Of a stretch of DNA of 64,000 nt, positions 7,612-17,297 are shown in pieces. The first letter of the stretch is position 1; each line of letters begins with the position of its first letter. Where the stretch lies: the NCBI GenBank assembly GCA_900065925.1, contig LN890280.1, forward strand, positions 62,001-126,000, given 5' to 3'. Both the position numbers and the translations under genes were made by a program. Under the pieces are notes generated by a model. The model did not search any database. It was not told where the DNA came from and worked only from the letters and a program-made list of their open reading frames with translations. Origin of the DNA: Nitrosotalea devaniterrae. Its GTDB lineage: Archaea > Thermoproteota > Nitrososphaeria > Nitrososphaerales > Nitrosopumilaceae.

Positions 7612-9234
7612 GTGAGATCAAAGAATCTGGTATTATTTACGATATCCCTCATAGTATTAACTAGTGTAGTGGTGTATTCTGCAGATGCTGCGGGAATTCC
7701 AAAAAAGGCAATATCTACAGTAGCTAGATTTTTGGAAAGTGATCTTCCTACAACAACTGTATTTACTGATCAGGCAAGTACATACACTGCAGGAAAACAA
7801 ACCTTTCTAGCTTCATCTAGCAGCAGTGCGGGAGTAAACATACCGACAGGAAGTGATCCTACAACTCCAGCGCAAGGAGACATTTGGTTAAACAGTGACA
7901 CACTCAAGTATCGTGGTACGTCTACCCATTCCCTCATAACAAGTGCAATCACATCCATTAACTCAGATGCTAATGCTGCTCAAATAATCCAGGGAGTGTC
8001 TGGCAACACTACTACTTCTACTTCTGCAGGTACTACGACCATCAACACTGGTAGTAACGTTGTAGTGACAGGAGGTTCTGCACAGACAATCTCAAAACAG
8101 TTGACAATTAATAGTGGTGTACTGGGCGGAAACCTCAATGTTGGCTCTAATGCACTAACCGACTCTGGTCATTTGATCACACTCCCGACCAATACTGGAA
8201 CTGTATTACTTACTAATGGATCAGGCAGCTCATTGACTAACATAGTAACATCAATCACTGGCACTGCAAACAATCTCACCTCTTCCGCATCAACGGGTGC
8301 GGTTACACTAAACCTAGGTTCTAACGTGGTGACAACAGGCGGCTCTGCACAGACAATTTCAAAAGCAATAAAAATTACTGGATTGTCAACAGCAGAAACA
8401 GGAAATAAGACCGCTGCTTATGCAGTAACATCAAGCGATGATGTTGTATATGTAGATGACACTGCTGGATCTGTAACAATTACCTTGCCCACTGCAGTAG
8501 GATTGGATGGGAAAATATTTACAATAAAAAAAGTTTCTAACTCTCTTAATATTGTAACAATATCTACAACAGGAGGTCAAACCATAGATGGAGCAACAAG
8601 CACCACACTTAACAGCGCTCAAGAAAAAGTCATTGTCCAGAGTAATAATCATAATTGGTTTACACTCTCAAACAAAGGTGATGATATAGATTCATACAGA
8701 ATACGGGGAAGTAGGTACTTCTCTAGTGGGATTGATCAGTATACTGATGTAATAGGTGGAACACCAACAGCTACAACATTAAACGCATATCCGCTTATTG
8801 TTTCAAAGACAATCAAAATAGATCAGATTGGGTTATCTGTATCCACACTTGCTGGTGGTTCAAGTTGTCATGCTGGAATATACACAGACACTGGAAACAC
8901 AGCTCCAAGTACATTGGTGACTGGTTCAGATGTTACACTTACAACAACTGCAGCTGGATTAAAAACTGGTACGGTTTCAGTAATTCTTCAGGGCAATAAC
9001 CTGTACTGGCTTGCTTATGAGTGTAGTACAGCTGCGACATTAAAGATCATGACCATGCCAGTGACTGCTGTTCCAAATGTGTTGGGAATTGTACCAACAG
9101 GAGCTGCAGTATCAGTGGGTACTGGATATTCTGCAACTAATACATTTGGTGCATTACCTTCAACATATCCTTCAGCAGGCTTGACAGTATTGACTACAGC
9201 GCCTGTGGAAATAGTTGTAAGAATAGCATCATAG
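7612..9234 (+). CDS. Secreted protein with phage-tail-fibre-like modules
   Basis: 540 residues starting at GTG, with a signal peptide (RSKNLVLFTISLIVLTSVVVYS, cleavage likely after ADA at about 27). After it come modules reminiscent of phage tail proteins: a PTTPAQGDIWLN segment (about 83-94), two copies of a GGSAQTISK block (about 155-163 and 246-254), then a VYVDDTAGSVTITLP block followed by QTIDGA and an NHNWFTLS end (about 275-355). The C-terminal 170 residues look like a beta-rich domain with one Cys pair. Low complexity, rich in Thr, Ser, Gly and Asn. No transmembrane anchor. Probably an extracellular adhesin or appendage component; the relation to virion proteins is by pattern only. 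It precedes a run of other surface genes. Confidence 0.75.
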   Translation: MRSKNLVLFTISLIVLTSVVVYSADAAGIPKKAISTVARFLESDLPTTTVFTDQASTYTAGKQTFLASSSSSAGVNIPTGSDPTTPAQGDIWLNSDTLKYRGTSTHSLITSAITSINSDANAAQIIQGVSGNTTTSTSAGTTTINTGSNVVVTGGSAQTISKQLTINSGVLGGNLNVGSNALTDSGHLITLPTNTGTVLLTNGSGSSLTNIVTSITGTANNLTSSASTGAVTLNLGSNVVTTGGSAQTISKAIKITGLSTAETGNKTAAYAVTSSDDVVYVDDTAGSVTITLPTAVGLDGKIFTIKKVSNSLNIVTISTTGGQTIDGATSTTLNSAQEKVIVQSNNHNWFTLSNKGDDIDSYRIRGSRYFSSGIDQYTDVIGGTPTATTLNAYPLIVSKTIKIDQIGLSVSTLAGGSSCHAGIYTDTGNTAPSTLVTGSDVTLTTTAAGLKTGTVSVILQGNNLYWLAYECSTAATLKIMTMPVTAVPNVLGIVPTGAAVSVGTGYSATNTFGALPSTYPSAGLTVLTTAPVEIVVRIAS

Positions 9235-9266
9235 TTTTCATATTCATACAAGATTATTTTTACATT

Positions 9267-9815
9267 TTAATTAGAGCTTTGATTGTACTTTTTTGAAATC
9301 ATATTAAAATTAGGATCTTTACAAACTGACATCATTTCATAAAATCTAGGATCAGTACAATCACTTTGTATTCTTTCAATATTTATTGTACATGAAGCTG
9401 TGTCGTTGTTTGACTTTACATTAATACAAGAATTGACAAATGATGTGAGTGATTTGTCCAAATCTTGCATTTCATTGTTTACCTTATTTTCAAATTCTGT
9501 AAACCTTGAATCATTACATATTGAATTTGTGCTAGAGAAATTTTCATTTTTACATTGATCGCTTACGTCCCATAGACCTCTGATACACACATCATTGTAA
9601 ATTTGATTTTCATTACTTGTACAATAATTCAAAAGTTGAACTGATGTATAATTTTCCTGAAGTTCTGAACTGTTTGTATTTGTTGTAATGTTTTCTTTGG
9701 TTATATGTTGTTGATCTTCATTTGTTTGTGTTGGTTTTGTTAAACTTTGAGTTGTAAGAATTACAGCTATTGCAATAATACAACCAATTATTATCATCAA
9801 TTTAATTTTCAACAA
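9267..9815 (-). CDS. Hypothetical Cys-rich protein with N-terminal signal anchor
   Basis: 182 residues with a TTG start. Residues 5-24 (KLMIIIGCIIAIAVILTTQS) form a single hydrophobic segment, likely an uncleaved anchor or signal peptide. A Thr/Asn-rich spacer with several N-glycosylation sequons follows. The rest carries about nine cysteines in spaced motifs such as NYCTSNEN, VCIRGLWDVSDQC, SICNDSRF, DCTDPRF and VCKDPNF. The recurring C-x-D-(P/S)-x-F pattern suggests a small internal repeat held by disulfides on the cell exterior. I recognise no known family. It is divergent from the giant surface gene, with 274 bases of AT-rich intergenic DNA between them containing a small hairpin (9847-9866) and no gene that I can see. 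Confidence 0.65.
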   Translation of the reverse strand: MLKIKLMIIIGCIIAIAVILTTQSLTKPTQTNEDQQHITKENITTNTNSSELQENYTSVQLLNYCTSNENQIYNDVCIRGLWDVSDQCKNENFSSTNSICNDSRFTEFENKVNNEMQDLDKSLTSFVNSCINVKSNNDTASCTINIERIQSDCTDPRFYEMMSVCKDPNFNMISKKYNQSSN

Positions 9816-10089
9816 TGAAATAAATTTAACACTGATAGATTAATGTGTCTAAATTTTCTATTAGACAATTCAAATCAAATGATTTTTTACATTAATTGAG
9901 AATTAGAATTTGTTTATTCCATATGCAATAAAATTAGTAAAACTGTTTGATCTACAAATATGTCTTATTTCTTAGGTTTTTTAGGTATTCCAAATTGGCA
10001 CGGTTTTTAGAACATTTTTCCAATATGTTCCATTTAATTTGTTAGTCTATTCCGGCCCGCTTAATGCTTGACAAGATCTAAATTAATTA

Positions 10090-13000
10090 TTGAACATATT
10101 GAACAAGGAAATTAGGATTCTTGCTATTTCTGTAGTATTATTACTAAATATTTCACTTGTGGGAGTTGTAGCTGCAGAAAAGAATGAACTAGGTGTTGAT
10201 ACGACAGAATACAAAATTTCCAACAAACAACATGAAAATATTGTAATCCAAGAAAATCATGCATCAAAAAAAATCCAGCTTAGTCTTTCAGAAAATGTCG
10301 GTATTAGTTCCAATAATGATCCTACCAGTAGATCAACAACACAAAGTAATGATCAAAATTCTATTGATAGTTCATATCCATTATACACTGAAGTTAATTT
10401 GTTTGATACAATTACAATTTCTGACAATCCGAAAGGACAAAATGTGTTATTGGTAATTTCAAATCTGAATCCGCAGACAGCACTTAACAAAATCTCAAAT
10501 ACGGAAAGGATCAGATTCCATGGAAAGACTATAACAATTACAAATGAAAACTTAGATCAACTAATCAACATTCAACATATTCTAAAAAATACAAAACAGT
10601 TTATTTCACAAATGGATTATTCAATAATACAGATAATTGGAAAATCAAATACCAAAACATTTGATCAAATTAATTCCAATCTACAACTAACTGCAACAGG
10701 ATTCTACACCATAACAAGCGACATTGCAAAAGATGTCGGTGGCATATCGCATGATCTATCAAAATCAACTCCAGTCATCCTAGTACTGATGGTGCCCCTT
10801 TCGGGCTATATTCTTCTACGATCAGAAGAAGAGAAAATAAAACCAAACAAAAATCAAATTTTTTCATTTTGTTTCATTTTGATTTTGGTGTCATCATCTG
10901 CAGTCACCCCGTTTGCAATAAGCCAAAACTATTGGGGAATGGCATTTGCAGAACCGCAAAACCAGACCTCTGGTGTGAATGGTACAGTTCAAAACAATAC
11001 TGTCTCAAATGGTACGGTTGCAAATACAACAACTGCCACTGTATCATCCAATGAAGCAAATTCCGCTGTATTGTCTAACAGTACAAATTATAATCTGACA
11101 GTTCCTGTTTCCAATTTCACTGTATCAAACCAGACTGGTTCAATTATACTTGCAAACCAGACAAACTCTACTGTATCTACAAACCAAACCATATCAAATC
11201 AGACCGAATTGATACCCAACTACCTCTCATTTGGTCTATCAACTGGCGTATCAATAACTGATGAAATTACAATACTGCGAAACGGCACCACTCCTCCAGT
11301 GCAGGCAAATACAGACCTCTCAACTGGCGTATCAATAACTGATGAAATTACAATACTGCGAAACGGCATAGTTCCACCGACAAATGCTACATCCGGTCTC
11401 TCAACCAACCTATCCATCCTGGACTCAATCAATGTCACAAAATCAGGAATCACGATACCACAGGCAGACAAATCATGGAACTTTACTACAACCAATGATA
11501 CCATAGGGAAGGCAAGAGTGGAGAACAATACACTGGACCTCAAAGGAAACGGCTACCTGCAGGAAAAGGTCAACTCTACCAACATACTAGACAACTTTAC
11601 CGTATCTGCATGGGTCAAGCCTGACTACTCACAAGGATCACCTGTATTTTCAGTAATCACAAAATCAGGCCTGTTTGCACTTGATGTCAACAACAACATC
11701 ACTCCATCCAAGGCTGCAACATTTTCAATATACGACGGTATACACTGGAGCACCATAAACTCCACCATATCCATCCCTGAGAACAGCTGGACATACCTTG
11801 CAGGCACATACAACGGCACATACATCACAATCTACGTCAACGGCACACTCCAGTCCTCATACAAACTGCAGGGAGTACTCTCAATATCTGACGATGGGCA
11901 CCTGGTTCCAGTGGATTCGGACCAGATATCGTCAAACTCTGACGTAGTAATTGGTGCGTCTGTAAATACTGTCCACTCTGCAATCACTGACAAGTTCTCA
12001 GGTGGCATCCAGAAGGTGAACCTGTACAAAGTAATGCTTACTCCAGAGCAGGTGTCATTGGCATACCAGCAGGATGTGGCTGGATTTAACCCAGGCAGGA
12101 ATGTATCTACAAATCTAGTCGATATTGTTGAAATGTCAGATCTGATAGCATTGAAAGTAAATGCAACCATGTCACAAACTACTAACTCTTCTGTTACGGT
12201 AAATGATCTCTCGCTAAGCCATGATTCCATCATAATAAACAAACCAGTAACTTGGATGCAAAATGTTACACTCTCAAATAAAACTGACAGCCTTGCACTA
12301 GAAATGCCTGCAGATGCAAAAATTCTCTCCATAAATGCTTCAAATGGAAATAATATTACAAAAATATTTGAAACTCGATATAATTCTCATACATCTCACA
12401 CTATACCATATGTAGGAAGCAGCGGCATCACTACGAGCAAGGATATCGATAAGAACATGACAACAAGATTGGCTGTGCTTGACAATTCCGTAGGACAAAT
12501 TCCAATGATCGGCAATAACAATACGATATTTGATAACAAAACCATTCCACTAGCATCACTGGATATTGTATCTCACATGGTAGAAAATAACAAACCAACA
12601 AAGGTTCTTGTTATAAATAATACTGCTGACCAGTACAATGTTAAATTTGAAACACCTCCTCCATTTACGCAAGAAGTAAACCAGTCTACACCAGATTTGT
12701 ATAGAAAGAGTGTTACAGTTGAAAATAATTCTACATTACATTATACTGAAGTAAAATCATTTACTAACATTCCAGAGAGTCTTGTTGCCAAGGGAATACA
12801 CTTTAAACTATACTGGATGATAAATGGCTCTAAAGTAGATGTCACAAGCAATCCAAGTTTCCAGGTTCAATTTGTAGATACTAACAGTAATGGTATCCAT
12901 GATCAGATGCAATGGACTGTACCACATTTATCGGATCAGCAATTTGTCGTAGAAGCACAATTGACAGTGATAAACGTACAATCTTATCCGGTTGTTGGAG

Positions 13001-16000
13001 GAAACTGGACTGTATACTTTAACACCACTGGAACTGCGGATCTCAACATCACTGCAATTAATGGAACATTGTTTGGTAATTCACAACCAGCTGATCTGCA
13101 TTTTCTTGAACTAAATAATGGTACTACAAACTTGACACCTACAATCCAAGGTAACTCAATAATCTATCATAACTATTCTAGCACAAAGGTGGGATTTGAA
13201 ATCTCACATGTCATGACATCTGGAAAACACCATCTAATGTTTCAATTCGGTAATTCTACTGCATTTGCAAACAATAATGCATTTTTGAGCCAGATTTCTG
13301 TCAATACTCCGCTTTCAGTGGTAATTGACAACAGTGGCAACTTTATCTATGGTGCAGCAACTGATAAAGTGGCAAAAACAAGCCCATCTCCTTCATTACT
13401 CTTCAATAGCAGTTCTACTGCATCATTTGGTGTAGCTGTAAACAGTACGGGATATGTCTTTGTTGCAGACGCACAAGATGACAAGATTAACATTTTTGAT
13501 TCCAATGGAAACTCAGCTGGTTCATTTGGAAGTACTGGTAGTGGTACCACACAATTTTCCAACCCTACTGGGGTTGCAGTAGATTCTTCTGGAAATATCT
13601 ATGTTGCAGACACTGGAAATGATCGAGTCCAGAAATTTGATGCACACAGGAACTATCTTACAACATTTGGAAGCAGCGGCAGCGGCAGCGGCCAATTCCT
13701 AGGGCCAATGGGTATTGCGATAAACAGCACTGGTTATGTGTACATTACAGATACCGGAAATGATAGGGTGGAAATATTTGCTCCTAGCACCAGCTTTGTA
13801 AACTCATTTGGTGCAACTGGTTCAGGAAATGGGAAATTCAATAGCCCTATTGGAATAGCAGTTGATGGGCTCAACAATGTCTATGTGGCAGATATTCAAA
13901 ATGACAGAATCGAGAAATTCAGTCCTTCTGGATCATACATGTCCGCGTTTGGTTCAACTGGATCTGGCAACAGTAACTTTGATGGCCCGATAGGCGTTGC
14001 AATAGATAGTTCTAATTCAATTTATGTTGCAGATGCTAATAATAATAAAATCAAGAAATTCTATCCTGACGATCTAGGACCAACTGATACACAATCCATC
14101 AGTGAATCAATCACAAAATCAATCACAAAACATCTCTCAGATAACATATCCATTACAGATTCAGTATCCACTTCTGGTAACAAGATCAAATCTGTCTCTG
14201 ACTCTGTATCCATTACAGATTCAGTATCCACTTCTGGTAACAAGATCAAATCTGTCTCTGACTCTGTATCCATTACAGATTCAGTATCCACTTCTGGTAA
14301 CAAGATCAAATCTCTCTCCGATTCAGTCTCCATCACTGATACTACCTCCACCGCAACTTCTCAACACAAGTCTCTCTCCGACTCTATCTCCATCACTGAT
14401 ACTACCTCCACCGCAACTTCTCAACACAAGTCTCTCTCCGACTCTGTATCAATAACTGACTCGACAGCTACTTCAGCTAACAAATCTCGATCTCTCTCCG
14501 ACTCTGTATCCATCACTGATTCACTCACTACCTCTGCAACCAAGACTCGATCTCTCTCCGATTCAGTCTCCATCACTGATACTACCTCCACCGCAACTTC
14601 TCAACACAAGTCTCTCTCCGACTCTGTATCCATCACTGATACTACCTCCACCGCAACTTCGCAACACAAGTCTCTCTCCGACTCTGTATCCATCACTGAT
14701 ACTACCTCCACCGCAACTTCGCAACACAAGTCTCTCTCCGACTCTGTATCAATAACTGACTCGACAGCTACTTCAGCTAACAAATCTCAATCTCTCTCCG
14801 ACTCGGTATCAATTTCAGACTCACTTACAACCTCAAGATTTAAGCTTCAATCACTATCAGATTCAGTCTCCATCACTGATACTACCTCCACCGCAACTTC
14901 TCAACACAAGTCTCTCTCAGATTCTGTATCGCTTGCTGATGACTTGACTACACATGCTACTCATAGCTTTACTCAATCTCTTACAGATTCAGTTATGATC
15001 ACAACCAGTACAGCAAACAACATTTCACAAGTTCTTTCAGACAATGTGATACTATCTGCTTCCTCTACACCATTTGCAAATCTTGCTAGTAATCAACAAG
15101 TAGTTGAGAATGCTACCACTCAGATTACTGTTAATTCATCTACTCCACAACTTGTAGTAGTAAACAACAATATCTCTTTAGCAAATGTTAATGTGCCATC
15201 TACCGTTACTAGTCCAACCATAAACTATTCAGCCATAAAACAAACAAGTGGTAGTGTAATATCTGTCCCAATCATAACTTCACTTACTATAACTAAAGAC
15301 ACAACTGGTAACACACAACCTGATATCAAACTTACAATTCCATCCGACACAACAATTTCAGGAACATCTTGGAATGCAGTTCTAACACTGCCTACTGTAC
15401 AAAGTTCCTCTTCTGTATCTCTGCCTACTACCTCAGGGGAAGTGAATACTCCTAAAACCGTAATCACGATAGGTTCTACCACATCATTGTCATTTGACAA
15501 ACCGGTCAGGCTTTTGTTTGTTGGACAATCTGGTCTACGTACAGGCTTCTTCCATTCTACTTCTGTAACTGAAATCACATCCGTTTGTACTTCTGATAGT
15601 GTATCGGGAGTTCCCGCTGGTTCTAATGAATGCAAGATAAACGTGGGCGCTGATCTGGTTGTATGGACAAAACACTTTACTGGATTTGCTACATGGAGTT
15701 CAAGCTCATCTAGCACGCCAGGATCATCTGGTACTGGGACAAGTCAAGGAGGCGGAAGTGGTACAGGAGTTGGCGCAGCAACGGGGGTAGGTGCAGCTAC
15801 AAGCAATGGTGGAGGAGCAGGACCATATCTTAAGATCCAAAAGGTATCTTATGATACATGTGACAAACAAATTGTAAGAATCCAAATAGCAACGGACAAA
15901 GAGGTAGACCCAATGGTAATTGTTCGAACTTCTATTACTGGAGTGGTAGATGCAAAACTTGTAGCCGATCAGCCATACGCACAAGAAAATATCAATGCCA

Positions 16001-17292
16001 CGATAAAAACACTAGTCTATGAAGCTTCCATAAATCCAAAAGAAACATCATTTGAAGTTTTAGCACTTGGGGCGGTTGGACACAATGTCTTCTCCGTAGG
16101 AAAAACAATCACAGTATCTAGCTGTAGCGAGACAATCTCATTTGAAAATCTAGTAGTGCAAGCACAAGTAGATGTACAGGCTCCTCAAATATTTGATGTA
16201 AAATACAAGATTGAAAACCAGACAGCAATATCTGCTGATACCAATGGCTTTGTAGATTCAAAGCCTGTTACCATAAGTGCTATAATAAGCAGTAACTCTA
16301 CACTAGATCAGGCAGATCTGAGATTTTCTACTTTGAATGCCAACACTACTTTAGATGTAAACTCTATGACATATGATGTAGCTAGCATGCAAGTAACACA
16401 TCTGCCAATTTCTGGCAATTTCTATATGGTTACTACCACTATTTCTCCAGCACAACTACAATCTCCAGCCTTGGTATATTGGATACACGTGAAAAATAGT
16501 GGACAAAAGACAAGTGACTCTCAGCAATACATTCTAGGAATCAAGCCAACATATGCAGTAAATGACGATCTTGACATGGATATACAAACAAACAGGGCAG
16601 AAGGCACAACCGCAACTCCAACAGCTTATGTAACAAACAATGCACAGGGTCCACTCTTTGGAACTGTATCTTTGATGGTTAATGGAAAATCTGTCTATAC
16701 ATCTGTACCACAAATATTTGAAACAGGTCAGACTGCAGTAAGACTAGAGTGGCACACACCTGTATCACATCAGGTAGTATCATACCAAGTAACTGCAAGT
16801 GCAGAAATTTATGGTAAATCAATCAAAACCAATGTGCACACAGTGAATACATTCCCACCAACCAAGACAATTGCAATATCAAATAATGACTCCATTGGTA
16901 TCATCACAAGTGGAAATACCACGATAGCATATCCATCTGTATTGTATTCATCTTTCACAAATGATCATACTATGAGATACAAAGTTACTTCTCCAGACGG
17001 AACCTGTGTAATTGGAATGGATGATAATTGCATGATACATGATTCCACATTGCAATCACCAGGAGGTTTACAGTCTGTAACATTAGGAAGTCAAGTATAT
17101 AGAATCAGATATTCTGGACCTGACAGTGAACTTGAGAGATTCTCTATTACTTCAGTTGATCCAATAACTGGAAACTGGAAGGTAGAGATTGTTTCTCAAC
17201 ATGGAATGGTGCCTGTGATGGATGCAGAGTCTGGTACATTCTTGAAGATACAATACAGACCAATAACAAATCAATTCATCACAGAAAAATAA
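10090..17292 (+). CDS. Giant modular surface protein (LamG-like, NHL repeats, SD-rich tandem repeats)
   Basis: 2400 residues. TTG start at 10090 (another TTG at 10099). Order: signal peptide 1-30; a 200-residue domain; hydrophobic segments near 228-242 and 258-278, the latter followed by an AFA-like cleavage site; an Asn/Thr-rich stretch full of N-x-T/S sequons (290-385); two near-identical STGVSITDEITILRNG repeats; a LamG/concanavalin-like domain (about 460-663; NFTVSAWVKPDYS, NSWTYLAGTYNGT); Ig-like regions; five NHL repeats (about 1073-1327) of the GSGNGKFNSPIGIAVD and NVYVAD type; fourteen 20-residue S-D-S-V-S-I-T-D repeats (1348-1627); a beta domain; a Gly-rich linker (about 1870-1912); and a C-terminal Ig-like region. 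Likely a glycosylated cell-surface adhesin or S-layer-associated protein. No C-terminal anchor or sorting motif is seen. Confidence 0.85.
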   Translation: MNILNKEIRILAISVVLLLNISLVGVVAAEKNELGVDTTEYKISNKQHENIVIQENHASKKIQLSLSENVGISSNNDPTSRSTTQSNDQNSIDSSYPLYTEVNLFDTITISDNPKGQNVLLVISNLNPQTALNKISNTERIRFHGKTITITNENLDQLINIQHILKNTKQFISQMDYSIIQIIGKSNTKTFDQINSNLQLTATGFYTITSDIAKDVGGISHDLSKSTPVILVLMVPLSGYILLRSEEEKIKPNKNQIFSFCFILILVSSSAVTPFAISQNYWGMAFAEPQNQTSGVNGTVQNNTVSNGTVANTTTATVSSNEANSAVLSNSTNYNLTVPVSNFTVSNQTGSIILANQTNSTVSTNQTISNQTELIPNYLSFGLSTGVSITDEITILRNGTTPPVQANTDLSTGVSITDEITILRNGIVPPTNATSGLSTNLSILDSINVTKSGITIPQADKSWNFTTTNDTIGKARVENNTLDLKGNGYLQEKVNSTNILDNFTVSAWVKPDYSQGSPVFSVITKSGLFALDVNNNITPSKAATFSIYDGIHWSTINSTISIPENSWTYLAGTYNGTYITIYVNGTLQSSYKLQGVLSISDDGHLVPVDSDQISSNSDVVIGASVNTVHSAITDKFSGGIQKVNLYKVMLTPEQVSLAYQQDVAGFNPGRNVSTNLVDIVEMSDLIALKVNATMSQTTNSSVTVNDLSLSHDSIIINKPVTWMQNVTLSNKTDSLALEMPADAKILSINASNGNNITKIFETRYNSHTSHTIPYVGSSGITTSKDIDKNMTTRLAVLDNSVGQIPMIGNNNTIFDNKTIPLASLDIVSHMVENNKPTKVLVINNTADQYNVKFETPPPFTQEVNQSTPDLYRKSVTVENNSTLHYTEVKSFTNIPESLVAKGIHFKLYWMINGSKVDVTSNPSFQVQFVDTNSNGIHDQMQWTVPHLSDQQFVVEAQLTVINVQSYPVVGGNWTVYFNTTGTADLNITAINGTLFGNSQPADLHFLELNNGTTNLTPTIQGNSIIYHNYSSTKVGFEISHVMTSGKHHLMFQFGNSTAFANNNAFLSQISVNTPLSVVIDNSGNFIYGAATDKVAKTSPSPSLLFNSSSTASFGVAVNSTGYVFVADAQDDKINIFDSNGNSAGSFGSTGSGTTQFSNPTGVAVDSSGNIYVADTGNDRVQKFDAHRNYLTTFGSSGSGSGQFLGPMGIAINSTGYVYITDTGNDRVEIFAPSTSFVNSFGATGSGNGKFNSPIGIAVDGLNNVYVADIQNDRIEKFSPSGSYMSAFGSTGSGNSNFDGPIGVAIDSSNSIYVADANNNKIKKFYPDDLGPTDTQSISESITKSITKHLSDNISITDSVSTSGNKIKSVSDSVSITDSVSTSGNKIKSVSDSVSITDSVSTSGNKIKSLSDSVSITDTTSTATSQHKSLSDSISITDTTSTATSQHKSLSDSVSITDSTATSANKSRSLSDSVSITDSLTTSATKTRSLSDSVSITDTTSTATSQHKSLSDSVSITDTTSTATSQHKSLSDSVSITDTTSTATSQHKSLSDSVSITDSTATSANKSQSLSDSVSISDSLTTSRFKLQSLSDSVSITDTTSTATSQHKSLSDSVSLADDLTTHATHSFTQSLTDSVMITTSTANNISQVLSDNVILSASSTPFANLASNQQVVENATTQITVNSSTPQLVVVNNNISLANVNVPSTVTSPTINYSAIKQTSGSVISVPIITSLTITKDTTGNTQPDIKLTIPSDTTISGTSWNAVLTLPTVQSSSSVSLPTTSGEVNTPKTVITIGSTTSLSFDKPVRLLFVGQSGLRTGFFHSTSVTEITSVCTSDSVSGVPAGSNECKINVGADLVVWTKHFTGFATWSSSSSSTPGSSGTGTSQGGGSGTGVGAATGVGAATSNGGGAGPYLKIQKVSYDTCDKQIVRIQIATDKEVDPMVIVRTSITGVVDAKLVADQPYAQENINATIKTLVYEASINPKETSFEVLALGAVGHNVFSVGKTITVSSCSETISFENLVVQAQVDVQAPQIFDVKYKIENQTAISADTNGFVDSKPVTISAIISSNSTLDQADLRFSTLNANTTLDVNSMTYDVASMQVTHLPISGNFYMVTTTISPAQLQSPALVYWIHVKNSGQKTSDSQQYILGIKPTYAVNDDLDMDIQTNRAEGTTATPTAYVTNNAQGPLFGTVSLMVNGKSVYTSVPQIFETGQTAVRLEWHTPVSHQVVSYQVTASAEIYGKSIKTNVHTVNTFPPTKTIAISNNDSIGIITSGNTTIAYPSVLYSSFTNDHTMRYKVTSPDGTCVIGMDDNCMIHDSTLQSPGGLQSVTLGSQVYRIRYSGPDSELERFSITSVDPITGNWKVEIVSQHGMVPVMDAESGTFLKIQYRPITNQFITEK
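11239..11368 (+). repeat. Two 49-bp direct repeats, 81-bp spacing, inside the giant surface gene
   Basis: The stretch from 11239 to 11287 recurs at 11320-11368 without visible difference. It encodes STGVSITDEITILRNG twice. The VSITD core is the same as that of the later 60-bp repeats, so this is probably an older or shorter expansion of the same peptide module. The repeat distance is a multiple of three, so gain or loss of a copy would keep the frame. Confidence 0.85.
14131..14970 (+). repeat. Tandem array of fourteen 60-bp units within the surface protein gene
   Basis: The DNA shows an exact 60-bp period. Each unit encodes 20 residues of the form (S)(L/V)SDSVSITD followed by a variable ten-residue half: SVSTSGNKIK in the first three units, TTSTATSQHK in six units, and STATSANKS or SLTTSATKT types in others. 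Several units are nearly identical in DNA (for example 14551-14730), which suggests recent duplication or gene conversion. Degenerate units flank the array on the 3' side (SLTDSVMIT, VLSDNVILS). Period and frame mean copy-number change would lengthen or shorten a serine/aspartate-rich stalk without frameshift. Open frames on the opposite strand here are artefacts of the periodicity. Confidence 0.95.
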
Positions 17293-17297
17293 ACTCA

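Noticed and set aside
9847-9866. Hairpin GTCTAA/TTAGAC as an operator
   Set aside because: Six-base arms in very AT-rich DNA are expected by chance, and it is not positioned at a clear promoter.
14061-14783. Opposite-strand and second-frame open reading frames over the 60-bp repeats
   Set aside because: They arise because a 60-bp period keeps several frames open at once; the predicted peptides have no signals and the sense frame is part of a clear 2400-residue protein.
14131-14970. CRISPR-like array
   Set aside because: Units are directly abutting coding repeats without unique spacers, in frame with a surface protein, and no cas genes are near.
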